The notes under the pieces: generated by a model
Told to the model about the DNA's origin: nothing
Databases searched by the model: none
What the model saw: the letters and a program-made list of their open reading frames with translations, nothing else
Shown: positions 50,684-59,008 of the stretch, piece by piece
How positions within the stretch are numbered: the first letter of the stretch is position 1
Layout: the number at the start of each line of letters is the position of its first letter
Made by a program: the position numbers and the translations under genes
Source of the DNA: an uncultured Oscillospiraceae bacterium
GTDB lineage: Bacteria > Bacillota > Clostridia > Oscillospirales > Acutalibacteraceae
Direction: 5' to 3'
NCBI GenBank assembly: GCA_900554335.1
Contig: USGT01000004.1
Location: 59,148-123,147, forward strand
DNA length: 64,000 bases

Positions 50684-51733
50684 ATGGCATCCAATTTGAA
50701 AAAACCAGCAGCAATTCCGGCTTTGATACTTTCGTTTTTAACCCTGGCTTCTTCTGCATTTTGCACCGGCGAAAAAGGCAAACTTGATAAATACAGTGCA
50801 CTCATAGTAGGAAAATATTTTGAAAGCAACGATGATTTAGTATCTTTAATGATGACAGGGAAAAAATTCGGAGATCTTGCAGAATCTTATAAATTTAACC
50901 CAACGCCATATGACCCGAAGCTTTACCCAAATATTGAAACTTATGTGGCTTACCGTGGGGAAAAAGCAAGCATTGATCGCTTCACGGATAAAGTAAGAAC
51001 TTTGGTTTACACTGCTGGCTCCTTTAATTCGGCTAGATACCGTGAAATTTTGGAAAAAAATAACGTTACGTGTGATTGGAGAAAAAGGTTTCTTATTGAT
51101 AACGCTACAGGCAGATGTAAAATTATATTTAAAAAAAGAGATAGAATACTAGTTTTTTGTTTCGACCCTTTTAAGAGTGCCGCTTTGGAAAAAAGATTCC
51201 CTCAAGCTTCTTTTCAGATAGATAGATCAATTTCGCACTACAATATATTCTTGAATATGTGCGGATTTAGATATTGCCTTAATTCGTTTTGTTTCAAATA
51301 TAATTTTAAAAAATTTGATATTCCAAAGACGGCTGTTAAACTTGATTACATGTGCTTTGATAGGTGCACAAGGTTAAAAGATGTTACGATTCCGAATACT
51401 GTTATTGAGATAGGCGATGCTGCCTTCGCAGGGTGCGAGGAAATAGATAAAATTGATATTCCGAATTCTGTAACGAGCATTGGCAAGTGCGCTTTTGACG
51501 GCTGCAGATCTTTGGAGAGTATTACTATTCCTGACTCTGTTGTGGAAATAAAAAATGAGGCATTTAGGAATTGCATATCTTTAAGAAGCATAAAAATTCC
51601 GGATTTGGTTGAAAAAATTGGCGATGATATTTTTAAAGGAGACACTTTAAATCATATTGAATATAAAAATCATATTTACAATAGTGTAGATGAATTTTTA
51701 GCAGGTTTAAGAAATCAAAATGCTAATAATTAA
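50684..51733 (+). CDS. Secreted F-box-like/LRR protein
   Basis: 349 residues: signal peptide (about 1-27, SAFC), F-box-like segment about 34-65 (KYSALIVGKYFESNDDLVSL then MMTGKKFGDL), KFNPTPYDPKLYPNIETY linker, middle domain (TLVYTAGSFNSARYREIL, FCFDPFKSA), five LRR_5 repeats and the cap IEYKNHIYNSVDEFLAGL. Of the set it has the N-terminus most like those I recall from Entamoeba BspA-like proteins. It follows the previous gene by 50 bases and shares its transcript, as no promoter is seen between. Confidence 0.87.
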   Translation: MASNLKKPAAIPALILSFLTLASSAFCTGEKGKLDKYSALIVGKYFESNDDLVSLMMTGKKFGDLAESYKFNPTPYDPKLYPNIETYVAYRGEKASIDRFTDKVRTLVYTAGSFNSARYREILEKNNVTCDWRKRFLIDNATGRCKIIFKKRDRILVFCFDPFKSAALEKRFPQASFQIDRSISHYNIFLNMCGFRYCLNSFCFKYNFKKFDIPKTAVKLDYMCFDRCTRLKDVTIPNTVIEIGDAAFAGCEEIDKIDIPNSVTSIGKCAFDGCRSLESITIPDSVVEIKNEAFRNCISLRSIKIPDLVEKIGDDIFKGDTLNHIEYKNHIYNSVDEFLAGLRNQNANN

Positions 51734-51744
51734 ATAAAATTTTG

Positions 51745-51775
51745 CCGCTGAGAAATCGGCGGTTTTTAATATTTT
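51745..51775 (+). terminator. Terminator after the LRR array
   Basis: CCGCTGA/TCGGCGG with GAAA loop (51745-51762), then TTTTTAATATTTTTA. Near copy of the hairpin at 48459. Confidence 0.85.
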
Positions 51776-51793
51776 TATTTTTTTTAAAAAAAT

Positions 51794-51823
51794 CTGATTT
51801 TACACATAATTTTTTGGTATAAT
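51794..51823 (+). promoter_or_regulatory. Promoter for pnp
   Basis: CTGATT (51794-51799), 18-base spacer, extended -10 TGGTATAAT (TATAAT 51818-51823), 33 bases before pnp. Confidence 0.7.
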
Positions 51824-51855
51824 TAAACCTGATAAAAGAAAATGGAGGACAATAG

Positions 51856-53937
51856 ATGTTAACAAAAGAAAGAATGTTTGAAACTACGTTAGCAGGAAGG
51901 AAGCTTTCAGTGCAGACGGGCAAGTTTGCGCAGCTTTGCAACGGCTCATGCATGATAAGATATGGCGACACAGTGATTCACGTTGCAGTCACTGCTTCGA
52001 AGGCTCCGCGCGATGGGATTGATTTTTTCCCGCTTTCTGTTGATTTTGAAGAAAGACTTTATTCAGTAGGCAAGATTCCGGGCTCTTTTTCGAAAAGAGA
52101 AGGAAGACCATCGGACAAGGCAATTCTTGCCTCGAGAGTTATAGACAGGCCTATAAGGCCGCTTTTCCCGAAAGATATGAGAAACGATGTTTCTGTGGTT
52201 TGCACGGTTATGTCGGTTGACGAAGATTGCTCGCCGGAAATTACCGCTATGATAGGAACTTCGGTGGCTCTTTCGATCTCAGATATCCCTTGGAATGGCC
52301 CAATTTGCGGATCTTTCGTTGGCCTTGTTGATGATGAGCTCATTATAAACCCGACCGAAGCACAGCGCAAAAAATCCAAGCTTTCTTTGACCGTTGCATC
52401 GACTGATAGAGTTGTTGCGATGATTGAAGCTGGCGCTGATGAAGTCCCGGAAGATAAAATGTATGAAGCTATTTTGAAAGCTCATGAAGTAAACAAAGAA
52501 ATTATTTCTTTCATTAAAAAAATCACGGAAGAAATTGGCAAAGAGAAATTTGATTATCAAAGCGCTGACCCTTCTCCGGAAATGCTCGAAAACGTTAGAA
52601 ACTACGTTAAAGATGAAGTTGAAAAAGCTATTTACACGAACGACAAGCAAGAAAGAGAAAGAAATTTAGCCCCTATTTACGCCAAAGTGCATGAAAAATT
52701 CGGTGAAATTTATGAAGGAAACGAAAAGAAATTAGACGACTGCGTTTATAAAGTTCAAAAGGAAATCGTTAGAAATTGGATTTTCACTGAGCACAAAAGA
52801 GTTGACGGAAGAAAACTCGATGAAATTCGTCCGCTTAGCGCAGAAGTAGGCGTTTTGCCGAGAGTTCACGGAAGTGGAGTATTTAATAGAGGGCAAACTC
52901 AAGTTATGACGATTTTAACTCTTGGGCCTATCAGCGACCAGCAAATGCTTGACGGAATTGACAATGAAGAATTTAAACGCTACATGCACCACTATAACTT
53001 CCCGCCTTATTCCGTTGGCGAAGCAAGGCCAAGCCGTGGCCCAGGAAGACGTGAAATTGGTCATGGCGCGCTGGCTGAAAGAGCTTTGTTGCCGGTTATT
53101 CCTTCCGCTGAGGAATTTCCTTATGCTTTAAGGCTAGTTTCCGAAGTCCTTTCTTCGAACGGCTCGACTTCTCAGGCTTCTGTTTGCGGCTCAACGCTTG
53201 CACTGATGGATGGCGGTGTGCCAATTAAAGCGCCTGTTGCAGGAATTTCGTGCGGGCTTGTGACTAAAGACGATGAATTCGTAACGATGATTGACATTCA
53301 AGGCCTTGAAGATTTTTACGGAGACATGGACTTTAAAGTTGCCGGAACTCACAAGGGAATTACTGCGATTCAAATGGACCTTAAAATTGAAGGCCTTACG
53401 AAAGAAATCATAAAAGAAGCTCTAGAAAAAACCAAAAAAGCAAGAGATTACATTTTGGATGAAATTATTCTCAAGGCTATTCCTGCGCCAAGAGAAAATG
53501 TTTCGAAATATGCCCCGAAAATTCTTTCAACCAAAGTTGAAGTCGATAAAATCCGCGAAGTTATTGGTTCAGGCGGAAAAGTTGTTCAAAAAATTTGCGC
53601 TGATTTTAACGTTAAAGTTGACATTGAAGAAGACGGCAAGATTTATGTTTCGGGAACTGACATTGAAAACTGCGAAAAAGCTATTGCAACTATCAAAAAT
53701 ATTGTTACCGAACCTGAAATTGGAGCGGTTTACACCGGAAAAGTCGTTAAACTTATGAATTTCGGTGCGTTCATTGAGTTTGCTCCAGGCAAAGAAGGCA
53801 TGTGCCATATATCTCAAATTTCAGATAAAAGAGTTGAACACATTGAAGATGCGCTTTCAGTTGGGCAAGAAGTTAACGTAAGAATAACCGAAATTGACCC
53901 TAAAGGCAGATTTAATCTTTCGATGAAAAACGTTTAA
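51856..53937 (+). CDS. pnp: Polynucleotide phosphorylase
   Basis: 3'-5' phosphorolytic exoribonuclease of mRNA decay. 693 residues: two RNase PH domains (GDTVIHVAVTASKAPRDGID; GVFNRGQTQVMTILTLG and the catalytic HHYNFPPYSVGE region), KH domain (VIGSGGKVVQKI) and S1 domain (YTGKVVKLMNFGAFIEF). GGAGG ribosome site. Separated from rpsO by the LRR array. Confidence 0.97.
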   Translation: MLTKERMFETTLAGRKLSVQTGKFAQLCNGSCMIRYGDTVIHVAVTASKAPRDGIDFFPLSVDFEERLYSVGKIPGSFSKREGRPSDKAILASRVIDRPIRPLFPKDMRNDVSVVCTVMSVDEDCSPEITAMIGTSVALSISDIPWNGPICGSFVGLVDDELIINPTEAQRKKSKLSLTVASTDRVVAMIEAGADEVPEDKMYEAILKAHEVNKEIISFIKKITEEIGKEKFDYQSADPSPEMLENVRNYVKDEVEKAIYTNDKQERERNLAPIYAKVHEKFGEIYEGNEKKLDDCVYKVQKEIVRNWIFTEHKRVDGRKLDEIRPLSAEVGVLPRVHGSGVFNRGQTQVMTILTLGPISDQQMLDGIDNEEFKRYMHHYNFPPYSVGEARPSRGPGRREIGHGALAERALLPVIPSAEEFPYALRLVSEVLSSNGSTSQASVCGSTLALMDGGVPIKAPVAGISCGLVTKDDEFVTMIDIQGLEDFYGDMDFKVAGTHKGITAIQMDLKIEGLTKEIIKEALEKTKKARDYILDEIILKAIPAPRENVSKYAPKILSTKVEVDKIREVIGSGGKVVQKICADFNVKVDIEEDGKIYVSGTDIENCEKAIATIKNIVTEPEIGAVYTGKVVKLMNFGAFIEFAPGKEGMCHISQISDKRVEHIEDALSVGQEVNVRITEIDPKGRFNLSMKNV

Positions 53938-54020
53938 TTTTAGTCATGCTGCTTTTGAATAAGCGCGAAGCGGCTAACCTTTGTTTCAAGCACACAGAAA
54001 TTTAATGGCGGTGAATTTGA

Positions 54021-55100
54021 ATGAAGAAAAATATTAATATTATCGCAGTCGTTTCTGCACTTGCTTTGGTTGTTTTAACCTGTTTTGCTCTTGATTTAAG
54101 GTTCAAACCTTTTAATCACCGAGACCCAAAAGTTTCGGTGATAATCCCTGTTTATAATGTTGAAAAATACTTAGAAGATTGCCTTGACAATGTTGTTGGG
54201 CAAACGCTTCAAGACATTGAAATAATTTGCATTAATGATGGCTCGACTGATAATTCTTTGGAAATTCTGCGAAAATATGAAAGCGAAGATGAAAGAGTGA
54301 AAATCATAGATAAAGAAAACGGCGGTCTTTCATCTGCTAGAAATATTGGAATCAGAGAAGCCAAAGGGGAATACATTTTGTTCCTGGATTCTGACGATAT
54401 GGTTTCAAAAGGCCTTTGCAAGAATGCTTATTATCTTGCCAAAACTTACGGAGATGTTGACATCATTGAATTAAGAACTGATTCTTTTGAAAACGGCGAG
54501 AATTTTAGCTTTGAAAATAATAAATTTGATGAAAAACCAGCTGTTTTGAATGTTATTAAAGATGGTGAAGATAAAAACCCGTTCGTAACTCTTGGTGTTT
54601 CAAGGTTTATGATATGGAATAAACTTTGGAAGACGGATTTTATAAAACAAAATGACCTTTGGTTTAAAGAAGATGACCTCACTTTTAATGAAGACACATT
54701 TTTTGACTACATGGCTTTGCCTTATGCGAAAAGGGCAATTTCAGCAGATTACAATAAAGAACTGGTTTATGCTTACAGGAAAAACCGCAGCGATTCAATA
54801 ACAGGTACTACTTCCTTGCGCGAAGAAGCAAGAAACTGGGTTTACATAATTGCGCCTGAAGTTTTGAAAAACGCCGACAGATTTAATTTCAAAGATGGCA
54901 AATCTTGGCTTGCGTCAACCTTGACGAGAGACGTCCAGGGCGTTTTAAGAATAAACGAAAATGAGAAAGAAGAATGGAAAAAAGATTTCATTCGTGACTT
55001 TTTAAAAGATATTTGGCAGTTCATAGGCTCGGATGAAAACATGTTAACGTGCGAATGCAAAGAAAGGCTTAAAAGACTGAAATTTTATTCTGAAATGTAG
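54021..55100 (+). CDS. Family 2 glycosyltransferase with N-terminal signal/anchor
   Basis: GT-A fold glycosyltransferase: SVIIPVYNVEKYLEDCLDNV, ICINDGSTDNSLEIL, KENGGLSSARNIGI and the metal-binding LFLDSDDMV. 359 residues. Residues about 5-24 (NIIAVVSALALVVLTCFALD) form a hydrophobic segment right at the N-terminus with no later membrane span, which would put the catalytic domain outside the cell, either secreted or anchored. Most GT2 enzymes work in the cytoplasm with UDP-sugars. No polysaccharide genes are adjacent. Acceptor and sugar unknown. GGCGGTGA precedes the ATG. Confidence 0.86.
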   Translation: MKKNINIIAVVSALALVVLTCFALDLRFKPFNHRDPKVSVIIPVYNVEKYLEDCLDNVVGQTLQDIEIICINDGSTDNSLEILRKYESEDERVKIIDKENGGLSSARNIGIREAKGEYILFLDSDDMVSKGLCKNAYYLAKTYGDVDIIELRTDSFENGENFSFENNKFDEKPAVLNVIKDGEDKNPFVTLGVSRFMIWNKLWKTDFIKQNDLWFKEDDLTFNEDTFFDYMALPYAKRAISADYNKELVYAYRKNRSDSITGTTSLREEARNWVYIIAPEVLKNADRFNFKDGKSWLASTLTRDVQGVLRINENEKEEWKKDFIRDFLKDIWQFIGSDENMLTCECKERLKRLKFYSEM

Positions 55101-55120
55101 TGTTAGGAGAATTTTTGAAG

Positions 55121-56923
55121 ATGAACCATAAAGATAAAATAAGAAATTTTTGCATTGTAGCGCATATTGACCACGGTAAGTCCACGCTTGCTGACAGAAT
55201 CTTGGAACTGACTAATTCTGTTTCTTCAAGAGACATGGAAAACCAGCTTCTTGACAACATGGACCTTGAAAGAGAGCGCGGCATAACGATAAAGTCGCAT
55301 GCGGTTAGCCTTTATTACGTGGCCGATGATGGGGTGGAATATCTTTTCAATTTGATTGATACCCCTGGCCATGTTGACTTTAACTACGAAGTTTCAAGGT
55401 CGCTTGCTGCTTGCGAGGGTGCTCTTTTAATAGTCGATGCTTCGCAAGGAATCGAAGCTCAAACGCTTGCAAACACTTACCTTGCGCTTGATGCCGGGCT
55501 TGAAATTTTGCCCGTTATAAACAAAATGGATTTGCCCAGCGCAGACCCCGAAAGAGCCATAAAAGAAATAGAAGACGTTATTGGAATTCCGGCCGAGGAT
55601 GCGCCAAAAATCTCGGCTAAAACTGGCCTTAACGTTAAAGACGTTTTGGAAAGTATTGTTAAAAATGTTCCTGCACCAAAAGGCGATGAAAACGCCCCGC
55701 TCAAGGCTCTTATTTTCGATTCATATTATGATGCCTACAAAGGCGTTATAGTTTACGTTCGAATAGTTGACGGAGCGGTCAAGGTAGGGGACAAAATTAA
55801 ATTCATGGCCAATGGCGAGACTTTCGTCGTTACTGAGTGTGGAATTTCAAAAGCAACCAGCCTTGAACCAACGGGTAAACTTTCGGCGGGTGAGGTCGGC
55901 TATATTGCCGCTTCAATAAAAACAGTGAGCCTTGCAAGAGTAGGCGACACCATAACTTTGGAAGAAAACCCCGCCAGAGAGGCTCTTCCGGGTTACAGGG
56001 AAGTAAACCCAATGGTTTTCTGCGGAATTTACCCCGTTGATGGCTCTAAATACCCTGACCTTAAAGATGCCCTTGAAAAACTCAAATTAAACGATGCTTC
56101 GCTTTCATACGAGCCGGAATCTTCGGCTGCTTTGGGCTTTGGCTTCAGGTGCGGCTTCCTTGGCCTGCTTCACATGGAAATAATTCAGGAGCGCCTCGAA
56201 AGGGAATACAATCTTGATTTAATCACCACTGCGCCGAGCGTTATTTACAAAATCGAGCTTTTAACAGGCGAGACTGTTTATGTTGATAACCCTGCGAATT
56301 ACCCCGTGAATATAAAGGATTCTTACGAACCGATGACGGATTCGCACATTTATGCTCCTTCGCAGTATGTTGGCGCAATAATGGAGCTTTGCCAAGAAAG
56401 AAGAGGCATTTTCGTTGATATGAAATATCTTGACACCGAAAGAGTCGATATTCATTACAAGCTTCCTTTGAATGAAATTGTTTATGACTTTTTCGATGCA
56501 TTGAAATCAAGAACCAAGGGCTATGCTTCTTTCGATTACAGCCTTGCCGGATATGAAAAATCCGATCTTGTTAAGCTCGATATTATGCTTGCGGGCAAGG
56601 TCGTTGACGCCCTTTCGTTTATAATTCACAAAGAAAAAGCTTATCAAAGAGGCCGCAAAATGGCCGAAAAACTCAAAGAAAAAATACCTCGTCAGCTTTT
56701 CGAAGTGCCGATTCAAGCTTGCATTGGCGGCAAAATAATTGCCAGAGAAACCGTTAAAGCCATGCGCAAAGATGTTCTTTCGAAGTGCTACGGCGGCGAC
56801 ATAACCAGGAAGAAAAAGCTTCTTGAAAAGCAAAAAGAAGGCAAAAAACGCATGCGCCAGGTTGGAAATGTTGAAATTCCGCAAGATGCGTTTATGTCGG
56901 TTCTTAAACTCGATGAAGATTAA
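55121..56923 (+). CDS. lepA: Elongation factor 4 (LepA)
   Basis: Ribosome-bound GTPase that back-translocates or aids initiation. 600 residues: G1 AHIDHGKSTLADR, RERGITIKSHAV, DTPGHVDFNYEV, NKMDLPSA, and the C-terminal LepA domain. The ATG at 55121 gives the family start MNHKDKIRNFCIVAH; a TTG at 55115 is nearer in spacing to AGGAGA and is the alternative. Confidence 0.96.
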   Translation: MNHKDKIRNFCIVAHIDHGKSTLADRILELTNSVSSRDMENQLLDNMDLERERGITIKSHAVSLYYVADDGVEYLFNLIDTPGHVDFNYEVSRSLAACEGALLIVDASQGIEAQTLANTYLALDAGLEILPVINKMDLPSADPERAIKEIEDVIGIPAEDAPKISAKTGLNVKDVLESIVKNVPAPKGDENAPLKALIFDSYYDAYKGVIVYVRIVDGAVKVGDKIKFMANGETFVVTECGISKATSLEPTGKLSAGEVGYIAASIKTVSLARVGDTITLEENPAREALPGYREVNPMVFCGIYPVDGSKYPDLKDALEKLKLNDASLSYEPESSAALGFGFRCGFLGLLHMEIIQERLEREYNLDLITTAPSVIYKIELLTGETVYVDNPANYPVNIKDSYEPMTDSHIYAPSQYVGAIMELCQERRGIFVDMKYLDTERVDIHYKLPLNEIVYDFFDALKSRTKGYASFDYSLAGYEKSDLVKLDIMLAGKVVDALSFIIHKEKAYQRGRKMAEKLKEKIPRQLFEVPIQACIGGKIIARETVKAMRKDVLSKCYGGDITRKKKLLEKQKEGKKRMRQVGNVEIPQDAFMSVLKLDED

Positions 56924-56935
56924 AGCGGAGGCCAC

Positions 56936-58033
56936 ATGCAAAAATCACTCGGAATTTACATTCATATTCCTTTTTGCGAAAAAAAGTGCCCTTACTGCAG
57001 CTTTTACTCAGTGAAATGCAGCGAAGAAATGCAGCAAAAATACACAGAAAAAGTTTGCGCTGAGCTTCAAAAATGGGGTAAAAATTTAAAAAGGCGTGTT
57101 TCGACCATTTATTTCGGTGGGGGCACGCCAAGCCTCATTGGCGCGGAAAAAATCGTTAAAATTTTGAGCACAGTAAACGAAAATTTCGAGGTTTCGAGCC
57201 CTGAAATCACTTTGGAAGTTAACCCTGCCGATTATTCCTCGGTTGACTTTGAAAAGCTTGCTTTTTCAGGTGTTAATCGTGTTTCGGTTGGTGCGCAAGC
57301 TCTTGACGAAAAAAGCCTTAAAATTTTAGGCAGGCGCCACAATGTTAGTGATATAATTAAAACATATAAAAGCATTAAATTAGCTAAAATAGATAATATT
57401 TCTTTCGATATGATTATCGGTTTCCCGAATCAAAGCCTTGATGATATAAAAACTTTCCTGAATTTTTACAAAGAAAACAGGCTCAGCCATCTTTCGGCTT
57501 ATCTTCTTAAGGTTGAACCCGGCACGCCTTATTTTGAAAGTGATTTTGAATTTATTTCGGATGATATGTGCAGCGATTTTTACATTTTTATTTCAAATGA
57601 AATGAAAAAAATGGGTTATGAGCACTATGAGATTTCTAATTTTTCACTTCCTGGTAAGCGTTCAAGGCATAATATGAAGTATTGGAACCTTGAGGATTAC
57701 TTAGGAATTGGCCCTTCGGCGCATTCGCTGATTGATGGGAAAAGATTTTATTATGAAAATGATATAAATAATTTTATTTTAAATCCAAAAATTTTAGATG
57801 AGGGCATTGGCGGAACTCCCGAAGAATATGCCATGCTTCGGCTTAGGCTTTCTGATGGCCTTGTTAACGAAGAGTATCAGAAAAAGTTTGGGGAGAGCAT
57901 TCCCGAAGAATATTTTAAAAAAGCTAAAAAGTTCGAAGATTTTGAATTGGTGAAAATACACGAAAACAGCATTGCTTTAACTTCAAAAGGGTTTTTAGTA
58001 TCTAATAAAATTATAAGTGATTTAATTTTATGA
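56936..58033 (+). CDS. hemW: HemW-like radical SAM protein
   Basis: Radical SAM enzyme of the coproporphyrinogen dehydrogenase family; HemW is thought to be a heme chaperone rather than the hemN oxidase. 365 residues: YIHIPFCEKKCPYCSFYS with the CxxxCxxC cluster, FGGGTPSL, SVGAQALDEKSLKILGRRH, and HYEISNFSLPG. Next to lepA as in many Firmicutes, but hrcA-grpE-dnaK do not follow. Confidence 0.94.
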   Translation: MQKSLGIYIHIPFCEKKCPYCSFYSVKCSEEMQQKYTEKVCAELQKWGKNLKRRVSTIYFGGGTPSLIGAEKIVKILSTVNENFEVSSPEITLEVNPADYSSVDFEKLAFSGVNRVSVGAQALDEKSLKILGRRHNVSDIIKTYKSIKLAKIDNISFDMIIGFPNQSLDDIKTFLNFYKENRLSHLSAYLLKVEPGTPYFESDFEFISDDMCSDFYIFISNEMKKMGYEHYEISNFSLPGKRSRHNMKYWNLEDYLGIGPSAHSLIDGKRFYYENDINNFILNPKILDEGIGGTPEEYAMLRLRLSDGLVNEEYQKKFGESIPEEYFKKAKKFEDFELVKIHENSIALTSKGFLVSNKIISDLIL

Positions 58034-58072
58034 TTTTTCAAATAAAAAAATCAAAATTATTTGATAAATCTC

Positions 58073-58100
58073 TTGACATTTTTTGAATAAATGTTATACT
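58073..58100 (+). promoter_or_regulatory. Promoter for tRNA-Met and tRNA-Glu
   Basis: TTGACA (58073-58078), 16-base spacer, extended -10 TGTTATACT (TATACT 58095-58100). Confidence 0.85.
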
Positions 58101-58128
58101 TAAACTACGGTGTCTGTGATTCAAAGAT

Positions 58129-58205
58129 GGCGGCATAGCTCAGTTGGCTAGAGCATTCGGTTCATACCCGAAGTGTCGGTGGTTCGAGTCCACCTGTCGC
58201 TACCA
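58129..58205 (+). tRNA. tRNA-Met (CAT), elongator type
   Basis: 77 bases: acceptor GGCGGCA/TGTCGCT (with G-U at 1-72), anticodon loop TTCATAC, T-loop TTCGAGT, encoded CCA. The anticodon stem lacks the three G-C pairs of initiator tRNA, so it is elongator Met, or an Ile tRNA with a lysidine-modified CAT. Confidence 0.93.
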
Positions 58206-58223
58206 GACATTTTTAAATGAAGT

Positions 58224-58298
58224 GGCCCGGTGGTCAAGCGGTTAAGACACCGCCCTTTCACGGCGGTAACACGAGTTCGATTCTCGTCCGGGTCACCA
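58224..58298 (+). tRNA. tRNA-Glu (TTC)
   Basis: 75 bases: acceptor GGCCCGG/CCGGGTC, anticodon loop CTTTCAC, T-loop TTCGATT, encoded CCA. Reads GAA and GAG. Confidence 0.96.
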
Positions 58299-58322
58299 AC
58301 TTTGATGAATTTTTATTTTTTT

Positions 58323-58688
58323 ATGTATAAATTAGGATTTATAAATAATAAGAAACTTCCATTTTTCGAATATATAGTCAGCGGAGCCAAAAAAGCCGAG
58401 GGACGTGTGGTGAGTGATTATATTAAAAGCTTCAAAGTAGGAGAAGAATTATTGCTCCAGGCTCGTGGCGAGTTCGTTGTTTGCGAAATTTCTTATTTAA
58501 ATTTTTACAGTAGTTTCGAGGAAATGTTAAATTCCGAAGGATTTAAAAATATGGTGCCTTTTGCCGTATCATTTGATGAAGCTCTTAAAGTTTATAATAG
58601 TTTTCCCGGTTCGGATAGAGTAAAAAAAAGAGGATGCTGTGCCATCGGTATTAAATATATAAAAGGCAAATTAAAAAATGCTCACTAA
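58323..58688 (+). CDS. ASCH domain protein
   Basis: ASCH domains are PUA-like and likely bind RNA. 121 residues: LPFFEYIVSGAKKAEGRVVS, SYLNFYSSFEEMLNSEGF and RGCCAIGIKYIKG. The frame is open through tRNA-Glu, but translation there is not plausible; ATG at 58323 (or 58305) starts the real protein. No clear ribosome site, so it may be weakly translated. Confidence 0.8.
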   Translation: MYKLGFINNKKLPFFEYIVSGAKKAEGRVVSDYIKSFKVGEELLLQARGEFVVCEISYLNFYSSFEEMLNSEGFKNMVPFAVSFDEALKVYNSFPGSDRVKKRGCCAIGIKYIKGKLKNAH

Positions 58689-58707
58689 AAAGTGGGCATC
58701 TTTTTTT
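58679..58707 (+). terminator. Terminator after the ASCH gene
   Basis: 8-bp stem TGCTCACT/AGTGGGCA with loop AAAA, then TCTTTTTTT. Confidence 0.88.
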
Positions 58708-58993
58708 AAACTTGGTCTATAATGTTTTTTATGACTTTCACAAATTCTTCAGAGTTTTCGTGTCTGGTTATCATCACTTCTTTTTCGTAATTTTTTATTG
58801 CCTCGTTTAATTCTTCTTCGAGTTTTTGCCTTTTTTCTTCACAAGCGATTAATTTTTTATATTTTGACTGAATTATTTTAGAAAATTTTATCTTTTCCGC
58901 TAAATTTTCTTCCATATTTTTTAAATTAACCGCTTCATTTTTTATCGAGGGTGATTTTACATTTTTAGTTTTAAGAACGAATGGTCTTTTCAT
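58706..58993 (-). CDS. Small coiled-coil protein of unknown function
   Basis: 95 residues, highly charged; about 30-75 predicted by eye as one coiled coil (SKYKKLIACEEKRQKLEEEL). No signal peptide. Good GAGAGGAG ribosome site. Paired with another small charged gene 15 bases upstream. I do not recognise it. Confidence 0.6.
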   Translation of the reverse strand: MKRPFVLKTKNVKSPSIKNEAVNLKNMEENLAEKIKFSKIIQSKYKKLIACEEKRQKLEEELNEAIKNYEKEVMITRHENSEEFVKVIKNIIDQV

Positions 58994-59008
58994 TATGATT
59001 CTCCTCTC

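Noticed and set aside
41492..51733. Repetitive DNA that might be a CRISPR or satellite
   Set aside because: The periodicity (about 69 bases) is coding: LRR_5 repeats of 23 residues with diverged codons, no conserved direct repeat with spacers.
56507..56941. Antisense open frame opposite lepA
   Set aside because: Phe-rich shadow of a conserved gene, with no ribosome site or homology.
58129..58205. Initiator tRNA-fMet
   Set aside because: The anticodon stem lacks the three consecutive G-C pairs of initiator tRNA.
58230..58304. Extension of the ASCH protein through tRNA-Glu
   Set aside because: The frame is open only by chance; the sequence is a complete tRNA.
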